Assembly (NCBI GenBank): GCA_016124515.1
Contig: WGNN01000145.1
Coordinates: 1-37,612, forward strand
Direction of reading: 5' to 3'
DNA from: a bacterium
Lineage (GTDB): Bacteria; Bacteroidota; Bacteroidia; CAILMK01; JACPUW01
DNA length: 37,612 nucleotides
This document shows positions 1 through 7,141 of the stretch, in pieces. The translations under genes were made by a program, and so were the position numbers. Numbering within the stretch: the first letter of the stretch is position 1; each line of letters begins with the position of its first letter. A model generated the notes under the pieces. It ran no database searches. It was not told the DNA's origin and saw only the letters and a program-made list of their open reading frames with translations.

Positions 1-476
1 AGGTTTTCTTCATAAATGCGGTGCTTGTTGGGCGCAACAAAAATGATGTAGGGTACGCCTTGCTTTTGTGCAAAGTCGGCGCGGTATTGCAGTTGCACCC
101 GGCCTTCCTTCAGTTCGGCATGCGTAAATTTATTTAAGCCCGAGTAGCATTTGTAGGGTTTGCCTTTCATAAAATACCAACCTTCGGTACCAAATATTAC
201 CTGATCGGGAAGTGGAGAAACCCGCAGAAGATCCATTTTTATCTTGTGGTTTTGGCTAATAAACCACTCGCGAAAGCCAAAATGATCCGCCCAATACTCA
301 TTAAACTGTGGCGGAAATTTATCAAGCAACTTCAGGTTTACTTCAGGAAAAGGTTTCAGTTGCCGGTTTTCATCAGCCGAGGTTTCTTCGTTTTTGCTCA
401 GCAGTGTTTTTACCAGGGGCATACTTATGGCCAGTACAAAGACGAGCGAAAAAGCTATTTGTAACAATCTTTTCAT
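1..476 (-). CDS. AlgX/AlgJ-like SGNH-hydrolase-fold protein (polysaccharide O-acetylation), truncated at window edge
   Basis: Manual reverse-strand translation from ATG at 476: MKRLLQIAFSLVFVLAISMPLVKTLLSKNEETSADENRQLKPFPEVNLKLLDKFPPQFNEYWADHFGFREWF...; 'ENRxL..P' and 'DHFGFRE' style N-terminus; directly downstream of an MBOAT gene. Absent from the ORF track because it runs off the window. Confidence 0.75.
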   Translation of the reverse strand, partial: MKRLLQIAFSLVFVLAISMPLVKTLLSKNEETSADENRQLKPFPEVNLKLLDKFPPQFNEYWADHFGFREWFISQNHKIKMDLLRVSPLPDQVIFGTEGWYFMKGKPYKCYSGLNKFTHAELKEGRVQLQYRADFAQKQGVPYIIFVAPNKHRIYEEN

Positions 477-481
477 GGCGC

Positions 482-1894
482 TTAAAATCTGAAGTAAATA
501 AAAGGATTGTAGGTATTGGCCGACAGGAAGCTCATACTAAGGAAAAGCACCACCAGAAGAAATGCGTATTTGGCGCTCACAAATCCCAGCATGGCCCGGC
601 TTTCATTTTTATTGGCAGCAAGGTAGTCGTGCAGCTTTTGAAACCAGCCCAGCGATGCCAAAAGTGAGGCAATAAAAGCCAGTAGCACATCGGTTTGCAG
701 GTACGAGGCAGCTTCCAGCCAGTTGAAATGCGTAAAAACATTTCCCAATTTGCCTATTATAGCCAAGGCGGCGGGCAAGGTTTCGGCTCTGAAAAACACC
801 CAGCCAACCACTACTATAATAAAGGTATAAAGTTGTGGAATGGGCAGCCATACTTTTTTAAGCACGCGGGCAAGGCCAATGCGCTCTGCAACGAGAAAAA
901 AACCATGAAACAAACCCCAGATCACAAAATTCCAGCTTGGACCGTGCCAAAAACCGGTGCATAAAAACACGATGAGCAAATTGATGTAAAGCCTGCTGTT
1001 GCCCACACGGTTGCCGCCCAGGGGAATATATAAGTAGTCTCTGAACCAAGTGGAGAGCGATATGTGCCACCTTCTCCAAAACTCCTGTATGCTTTTGGAT
1101 ATGTAGGGAAAGTTGAAGTTTTCGAGAAACTCAAAACCAAACATTCGGCCAAGGCCAATGGCCATATCGGAGTAGCCGGCAAAGTCAAAATAAATTTGAA
1201 AAGTGTAGGCCAGGGTGCCCACCAATGCCATGGTTGGGGTCATAATGTCGGGGTTGGTTTCAAAAATGTCGTCGGCAACAACCGCCAGCGTGTTGGCTAT
1301 CAATACCTTTTTGCCCAAGCCAATGACAAAGCGCTCCACTCCCGATGCAAAATGTTGCCAGTTGCGCACCCGGTTTTTCAGTTGTTGGGCAATATCGTGG
1401 TAGCGCACAATGGGGCCCGCTATTAGCTGCGGAAACAAGGAAATGTACAGTGATAAGTCAATAAGGCTTTTTTGTACCTTGGTTTCTTTCCTATACACAT
1501 CTACCAAATAGGAAATGGCCTGAAAGGTGAAAAATGAAATACCAATAGGCAATTTGATATGCGGAAGGGGGAGCTGTGTACCGGCAAGTGTATTGATGTT
1601 CTCAGCAAAAAAATCGGCGTATTTGAAAATGACCAGTACGAGCAGGTTGATGCCCACGCCCAAGGCCAGTACTTTCTTTTGAGAATGAGGGAACTTGTTG
1701 AGCAACAGACCAAAGCCATAGTTGAGCAACAGCGAACCTATTAAGATGAGTGAATAGCTGACGCCGCCCCAGGCGTAGAAGGTAAGCGATGCCAGCAGCA
1801 GCCAAATGTTTTGTCCTTTGCGGGGCAACAAAAGACTTACCAACAGCGTGAGCGGCAAAAAGCAAAATATAAATACGGTAGAACTAAAAACCAT
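482..1894 (-). CDS. MBOAT family O-acyltransferase (AlgI-like)
   Basis: 470 aa multi-span membrane protein; 'FPQLIAGPIVRY', 'EFWRRWHISLSTWFRDYLYIPLGGNR', 'GFWHGPSWNFVIWGLFHG' motifs of the AlgI/DltB MBOAT family. Confidence 0.95.
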   Translation of the reverse strand: MVFSSTVFIFCFLPLTLLVSLLLPRKGQNIWLLLASLTFYAWGGVSYSLILIGSLLLNYGFGLLLNKFPHSQKKVLALGVGINLLVLVIFKYADFFAENINTLAGTQLPLPHIKLPIGISFFTFQAISYLVDVYRKETKVQKSLIDLSLYISLFPQLIAGPIVRYHDIAQQLKNRVRNWQHFASGVERFVIGLGKKVLIANTLAVVADDIFETNPDIMTPTMALVGTLAYTFQIYFDFAGYSDMAIGLGRMFGFEFLENFNFPYISKSIQEFWRRWHISLSTWFRDYLYIPLGGNRVGNSRLYINLLIVFLCTGFWHGPSWNFVIWGLFHGFFLVAERIGLARVLKKVWLPIPQLYTFIIVVVGWVFFRAETLPAALAIIGKLGNVFTHFNWLEAASYLQTDVLLAFIASLLASLGWFQKLHDYLAANKNESRAMLGFVSAKYAFLLVVLFLSMSFLSANTYNPFIYFRF

Positions 1895-1936
1895 GTGTAA
1901 AAACAGCGGGCAAAAGTAACTTAAAATCAGGACTGA

Positions 1937-2776
1937 TTAGCGGGCGCTGTTAACCGCCCATTGCTGCCAATTGTTTTGCGCTTCTGCGGCATCTTCAAGC
2001 GCATCGGGCAATTGGTAGAAAAAATCGAGACCGGTAAGTTGCTCCACACTGTCTATGCTCACCACATAGTTGTAGATGCTTTCCTTACTTCCTTCATTTG
2101 GCATTACAAAGGCAATGGTTTTGATTTCGGGCCATGAAAAATCGGCTACAATCTTATAGTAATAGTTGGGCACAGCTACTTCGTTGCCGCCTATATGTTT
2201 CATGTTTTCAGTAAAAACAGGGCCTGTTACCACAAAAAGCAAGGTATCGGTATATACCCAAGTGCGTACTTGCTCTTCCAGTTTTTTCCAAATTCCACGG
2301 TTAAAAGAGGGTTCCTGTGGACTCATGTTGCTCATATAAAATGACTCGTCCATAGCGGTTTTGCTCCAGGCCATGTCGGCGGCGGGTGCCAAATGGCCCC
2401 TGTCGTAGCCGCTTCTCTTGTAGTCATCAAGCGTGGCACTTCCGGTGCTTACGCTTGGGTCGGCCATAAAATGGTCTTTGCGTTTTACCGGGTTTTGAAG
2501 TTCGCTCAGGCAAATGCTGTAGGCCACCCACGCTGCCTGCTCATACAATTCGTTGTATCCCAGCGAGTAGTACTTATGGTTTATGATAGCCAGACTTGGG
2601 TCGGTGGCCGGCAGCTCAAGATTTGAAGGCAAGGTATAGCTGCTCCAGATTTCGTTTGTCTCAGTGCTGGGTTGGCTGTCAGGTGTTGTGGCAATTTTGC
2701 CCTGTTGCAGGTAGAAGTAGAGGGCCACCAGAACCAGCACGCAGAGCAAAATCAAAAAAATCTGATTTTTTTTCAT
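1937..2776 (-). CDS. DNA/RNA non-specific endonuclease (NUC1 family) with N-terminal membrane anchor/signal
   Basis: 279 aa; 'YDRGHLAPAADMAWS' catalytic DRGH motif, 'NMSPQEPSFNRGIWKKLEEQVR'; hydrophobic N-terminus. Confidence 0.93.
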   Translation of the reverse strand: MKKNQIFLILLCVLVLVALYFYLQQGKIATTPDSQPSTETNEIWSSYTLPSNLELPATDPSLAIINHKYYSLGYNELYEQAAWVAYSICLSELQNPVKRKDHFMADPSVSTGSATLDDYKRSGYDRGHLAPAADMAWSKTAMDESFYMSNMSPQEPSFNRGIWKKLEEQVRTWVYTDTLLFVVTGPVFTENMKHIGGNEVAVPNYYYKIVADFSWPEIKTIAFVMPNEGSKESIYNYVVSIDSVEQLTGLDFFYQLPDALEDAAEAQNNWQQWAVNSAR

Positions 2777-2892
2777 TTCACAAATATGTAAAAACAGCCC
2801 TGATATGGTTTAAAATGGACATTGGAAAAATATAGCTGTGTACTTTATACACTTTGTGTTTTTCAATTTAAAAAAAATATTACCTTAGCCAA

Positions 2893-2999
2893 GTCTTTAA
2901 GAGAAAGACACAATTTCAAAATTTTACTAACTCAAGATATAGGTCAACGCAGTTAGTCCCCTTGCGGTCAGGTTTGGGAGGTCCTGGCCGCTTTTTTTT
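2893..2999 (+). ncRNA. candidate structured small RNA of unknown family, three hairpins ending in an intrinsic terminator
   Basis: Hairpin 1 GTCTTT-AAGAG-AAAGAC (2893-2909); hairpin 2 ACTAACT-N18-AGTTAGT (2926-2957); hairpin 3 GCGGTCAGG-N10-CCTGGCCGC (2964-2991) followed by T8. No ORF; flanking genes are both on the minus strand; TACCTTAG (2881-2888) resembles the TAnnTTTG -7 box. Confidence 0.6.
2964..2999 (+). terminator. intrinsic terminator (9-bp stem including one G-U, 8 T)
   Basis: GCGGTCAGG TTTGGGAGGT CCTGGCCGC TTTTTTTT; no T tract on the opposite strand, so polarity is plus. Confidence 0.85.
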
Positions 3000-3017
3000 G
3001 CCCATTACCCAACACTT

Positions 3018-5888
3018 TTATTTGTTTTTGAGCTCCTGCTGCAGGAAACGTGCAGTATGGCTTGTTTTGTTTTTGGCTACTTGTTCGGGGGTTCCTTTGC
3101 AAACTATTGTTCCGCCATTGTTGCCCCCTTCGGGCCCCAGATCTATCACATGGTCGGCCAGTTTTATCACATCAAGGTTGTGTTCTATTATGAGAACCGT
3201 ATTTCCGCGGTCCACCAGTTCGCCTATCACATCCATCAATATTCTTATGTCTTCAAAATGCAAACCCGTGGTGGGTTCGTCAAAAATGTAGAAGGTATTT
3301 CCGGTATCGCGTTTCGATAGTTCGGTAGCCAGTTTTATGCGTTGCGCTTCGCCGCCGCTCAGTGTGGTAGAGCTTTGACCCAATTTTATATACCCCAGCC
3401 CCACGCTGTTGAGTGCTTCTAGCTTGCGTTTTATTTTGGGTACCGCCTCAAAAAAATCTACCGCCAATTCAATAGGCATTTCAAGCACATCGCTTATGGA
3501 GTGGCCTTTGTAGCGCACTTCAAGGGTTTGGCGGTTGTACCTTTTGCCCATGCATGAGGGGCAGTTTACATACACATCGGGCAGAAAATTCATTTCTATG
3601 AGTTTCATACCGCCGCCACCACATTCTTCGCATCGTCCACCTTTCACATTAAAAGAAAAGCGTCCGGGTGCATAGGCCCGTATTTTAGATTCGGGCAATT
3701 GGGCAAACAGGTTGCGTATTTCGGTAAAGACGCCGGTATAGGTGGCCGGATTTGAGCGCGGGGTTCTGCCTATGGGCGATTGGTCAATCTCTATTACTTT
3801 GTCAATAAGTTGCAGTCCATCAATGCTTTTGTAGGGCAAAACAGGTGCGTTGGATCGGTAAAAATGCCGCTTGAGTATGGGGTACAAGGTGCCATTGATA
3901 AGGCTTGATTTGCCACTGCCCGAAACCCCGCTCACACAAATAAGGCAGCCCAGGGGAAAACTCACATGTACATTTTTGAGGTTGTGGCCCGTAGCGCCTT
4001 TCAGCTCCAGTTTGTGGCCATTTCCTTTGCGTCGTTTGCTTGGTACTTCAATATTTTTTGCTCCCGACAAATAGGCTGCCGTGAGTGAACCTTGTTTCAT
4101 AAATGCCTTTGGAGCGCCTTCTGCTACCACTTTTCCGCCATTTACACCGGCACCGGGACCCAAATCCACAATGTAGTCGGCGGCCAACATCATGTCTTTG
4201 TCGTGCTCTACCACCAGCACGGTGTTTCCTACATCGCGCAGTTCTACAAGCGAGTTAATCAAACGCTCGTTGTCGCGCTGGTGCAGGCCAATACTGGGTT
4301 CGTCGAGTATATAGAGCACATTGGTGAGTTGCGAACCTATTTGCGTAGCCAGCCTTATACGCTGTGCCTCGCCACCCGAAAGGGTATAAGAGGGCCTGAA
4401 CAACGACAGGTAGTTGAGCCCTACGTTGAGCAGAAATCCGGTGCGGGCCTTTATTTCCTTTATTATTTCATGCGCCACAATACGCATATTGGGCGACACG
4501 GTTTCTTCTATTTGCGAGGCCCATTTGCCAAACTCATCAATTTGCATATTGCCCACTTCGCCTATGTGCTTGTCAAGAATTTTGAAATGCAGCGACTCTT
4601 TTTTCAAGCGGTTGCCTTCGCACTCGGGGCATGGACCGTAGGTAGAAATGCCTTGCAAAATTTCTACAAACTCTTTGTACCAGCCGTTGGTAAGGCATTG
4701 CTCAAAATAGCCCAACAAGCCTTGAAAATCAGTGCGTTCTGAAACCATGCCGTAGTCAATTTTGAGGTTGTCTATGCCGTGCAAAATCTCGTGCAGCACC
4801 GCCTCGGGGATGTCGCTTATTTTAGATTCGGGTTTTAGTTTATGGTTTTTGAGGATGGTTTTTATGCCATTTACAGTAGTAGAGTCAAGGTACTCGCGGT
4901 AGGGAAGCAGCAGGGCTTTGTTTACTGTTGCATTGCCGTTGCCCAAAAGGGCATCTATATCAAATTGGTATGAACTACCCACGCCACGGCATTTTGGGCA
5001 ATAGCCGTATGGCGAGTTGAACGAAAAAGTATTGGGTTGTGGTTCGTCGTAGGCAATTCCACTGTCAATGCACATCAGGTTTTTGCTGTAGGCAAGGGTT
5101 TCGTTGGTTTCGGGCAGGTGCACCATTATAAGTCCATTGCCTTCTTTCAGTGCCAGTTTCAATGAATCATTCAATCGCTCGGCTGCTTTTTCGCCCACTT
5201 TTATGCGGTCAACTACCAATTCTATGTCGTGCACTTGGTAGCGGCTCAGTTGCATTTTCGGCACCAAATCGGTCACTTCGCCATCAATGCGCATACGGGT
5301 AAAACCGTTTTTGCGGTAGCGCTCAAACAGCTCTCGGTAATGTCCTTTGCGACCCCTTACCAGCGGAGCAAGCAGCAAAATGCCCTGTCCGTTGAATTTT
5401 TCGGTAATCAGACTTTTTATTTCCTCCTCGCTAAAGCGCACCATTTTTTTGCCGGTCACGTAAGAGTATGGCTCGCCAATGCGTGCGTAGAGCAAGCGCA
5501 AAAAGTCATAAATCTCGGTAATGGTGCCTACGGTAGAGCGGGGGTTTTTGCTCACCGTTTTTTGCTCAATGGAAATTACCGGACTCAAACCGTTGATTTT
5601 TTCTACATCGGGCCGTTGCATATTGCCCATGAACTGCCTGGCATAGGCACTGAAACTTTCCATGTAACGCCTTTGACCTTCGGCATAAATGGTATCGAAA
5701 GCCAGTGAAGATTTGCCCGAACCACTAAGGCCGGTAAAAACCAGCAAGGCATTGCGCGGCAAGGTGAGCGATACATTTTTGAGGTTGTGCTCATTGGCAC
5801 CATATATTTCAATGAGGCCATCTTCTATCAAATGGGCGTTGTCGGCGGCTTTTTTCGGTGGTTTGCTTTTGGCTGTAGTTGTGGGCAT
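3018..5888 (-). CDS. uvrA: Excinuclease ABC subunit A
   Basis: 956 aa; two ABC ATPase modules ('TGLSGSGKSSLAFDTIYAEGQRRY', 'GVSGSGKSSLINGTLYP', 'TLSGGEAQRIRLATQIGS', 'TLSGGEAQRIKLATEL'), zinc-finger CxxC motifs. Confidence 0.98.
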   Translation of the reverse strand: MPTTTAKSKPPKKAADNAHLIEDGLIEIYGANEHNLKNVSLTLPRNALLVFTGLSGSGKSSLAFDTIYAEGQRRYMESFSAYARQFMGNMQRPDVEKINGLSPVISIEQKTVSKNPRSTVGTITEIYDFLRLLYARIGEPYSYVTGKKMVRFSEEEIKSLITEKFNGQGILLLAPLVRGRKGHYRELFERYRKNGFTRMRIDGEVTDLVPKMQLSRYQVHDIELVVDRIKVGEKAAERLNDSLKLALKEGNGLIMVHLPETNETLAYSKNLMCIDSGIAYDEPQPNTFSFNSPYGYCPKCRGVGSSYQFDIDALLGNGNATVNKALLLPYREYLDSTTVNGIKTILKNHKLKPESKISDIPEAVLHEILHGIDNLKIDYGMVSERTDFQGLLGYFEQCLTNGWYKEFVEILQGISTYGPCPECEGNRLKKESLHFKILDKHIGEVGNMQIDEFGKWASQIEETVSPNMRIVAHEIIKEIKARTGFLLNVGLNYLSLFRPSYTLSGGEAQRIRLATQIGSQLTNVLYILDEPSIGLHQRDNERLINSLVELRDVGNTVLVVEHDKDMMLAADYIVDLGPGAGVNGGKVVAEGAPKAFMKQGSLTAAYLSGAKNIEVPSKRRKGNGHKLELKGATGHNLKNVHVSFPLGCLICVSGVSGSGKSSLINGTLYPILKRHFYRSNAPVLPYKSIDGLQLIDKVIEIDQSPIGRTPRSNPATYTGVFTEIRNLFAQLPESKIRAYAPGRFSFNVKGGRCEECGGGGMKLIEMNFLPDVYVNCPSCMGKRYNRQTLEVRYKGHSISDVLEMPIELAVDFFEAVPKIKRKLEALNSVGLGYIKLGQSSTTLSGGEAQRIKLATELSKRDTGNTFYIFDEPTTGLHFEDIRILMDVIGELVDRGNTVLIIEHNLDVIKLADHVIDLGPEGGNNGGTIVCKGTPEQVAKNKTSHTARFLQQELKNK

Positions 5889-5978
5889 GAGCTATAAAAA
5901 TGGCGGCAAATTTCTATAGATAATGCTTAATACCAATGAGTTGTTTAGGATATGCGTAAGGTTCTGTGCCTTAGTTTT

Positions 5979-6599
5979 TTAAGAAAAGCTGAATAGGTTT
6001 ATAAAAAAGTCGAGGTCTATTTTGTTGGCGGTAAAAACGGCATAGCCATAAAGGGTGTAGCGCAAAAGCCTGAAAGTGGTGTAGAGCAAGAATTTTTTCA
6101 TGGGATAATTGGTGGCGCCGCTCAGCAAACAAATAGCGGCATAGGGCAGGGGAGTTACTGCGGCTACTACCAACAAAAAACCGCCGTATTGTTTCAAATA
6201 CACCACATATTTTTTCATTCGCTTAACCAAAAACCAACGCACTATAGGCAGTTTTCTAAATCGCAGACCCACCAAATAATTGAGCCAGCCGGCGCCATAA
6301 GAAATGAGCATGAGTGCCAGGAGTATGAGAATGTAATGGGTGGTGCCGCCCTGATTGAGTCCCCAGGCCATAAAAATTTCGGGCGTAATGAGCCCAAAGA
6401 ACACCTCTGAAAAAGTGTAGATGGCAAATACCAGCGCGGGTTTGCTGTAAACGGGCTCTAGCCAGGTTAAATAATTGATGCCATTGAACTGTTTGAAAGC
6501 CAAAAAAGCGAGGATAAACAGCGATAAAATGAGCAGACCGCGTGTGAGGTACTTCAGCAGAAAGCTCAGTTTGTTTTCCTCTTGCTCAGTTGCTTGCAT
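5979..6599 (-). CDS. VTT/YqaA-like integral membrane protein
   Basis: 206 aa multi-span protein; 'GAGWLNYLVGLRFRKLPIVRWF', 'VTPLPYAAICLLSGATNYPMKKFL' resembles SNARE-associated/VTT proteins. Confidence 0.55.
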   Translation of the reverse strand: MQATEQEENKLSFLLKYLTRGLLILSLFILAFLAFKQFNGINYLTWLEPVYSKPALVFAIYTFSEVFFGLITPEIFMAWGLNQGGTTHYILILLALMLISYGAGWLNYLVGLRFRKLPIVRWFLVKRMKKYVVYLKQYGGFLLVVAAVTPLPYAAICLLSGATNYPMKKFLLYTTFRLLRYTLYGYAVFTANKIDLDFFINLFSFS

Positions 6600-6620
6600 C
6601 AGCAGATTTTGATGGAATAC

Positions 6621-7121
6621 CTAGCCAAAGGTTACCAATACCATATTTTTTTCAACGGCTTGTTTGGGGCTTACCTTTATTTCTTTTATCACCGCATCGC
6701 CGGGGGCTTTTATCACGTTTTCCATTTTCATGGCTTCAAGTACCAAAATGGGTTCGCCTTTTTTCACTTCATCCCCGGGTTTGGCTATTACCTCCAGCAC
6801 CAAGCCGGGCATGGGAGCTTTCAGATCGCTTTGCACGGCGCCCAGCATTTTGTCCATACCCAGTTTTTCAAGCAGCAAATCGTAGTGGTCTTTCAACTCA
6901 GTCTCGGCTTTGTTGTTGCCTATTTTTATGCTCAGTTGCTTTGCCGAACCATTGTTGGTAATCTGTGGATGCAGTATGCGGTCGGGCAATACGAGTTGCC
7001 ACTGCCCCTGACTGTTTTTCTCCAGATTCATTTCAAATTCCTTGTCATTTACCCTAACCTTGTTTCCGTCTATATCAACGGTGTATATATTTTCGTTTAC
7101 TTTTACCTGATACATAGTCAT
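6621..7121 (-). CDS. Biotin/lipoyl-binding carrier protein (acyl-CoA carboxylase BCCP-like)
   Basis: 'APMPGLVLEVIAKPGDEVKKGEPILVLEAMKMENVIKAPGDAVIKEIKV' with biotinylation motif EAMKMEN. ORF opens at 7184 but the likely start is MTMYQVKVNENIY at 7121 or 7115. Confidence 0.9.
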   Translation of the reverse strand: MTMYQVKVNENIYTVDIDGNKVRVNDKEFEMNLEKNSQGQWQLVLPDRILHPQITNNGSAKQLSIKIGNNKAETELKDHYDLLLEKLGMDKMLGAVQSDLKAPMPGLVLEVIAKPGDEVKKGEPILVLEAMKMENVIKAPGDAVIKEIKVSPKQAVEKNMVLVTFG

Positions 7122-7141
7122 GAATTTGAAGGCAAAATTAC

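Noticed and set aside
2893-2999. Candidate RNA as canonical SRP (4.5S) RNA
   Set aside because: Lacks the AGCAG asymmetric side and has no 3' strand to pair with the 5' region before the T8 tract.
4092-4742. 216-aa plus-strand ORF inside uvrA
   Set aside because: Antisense to strongly conserved uvrA coding sequence; no recognisable domain.
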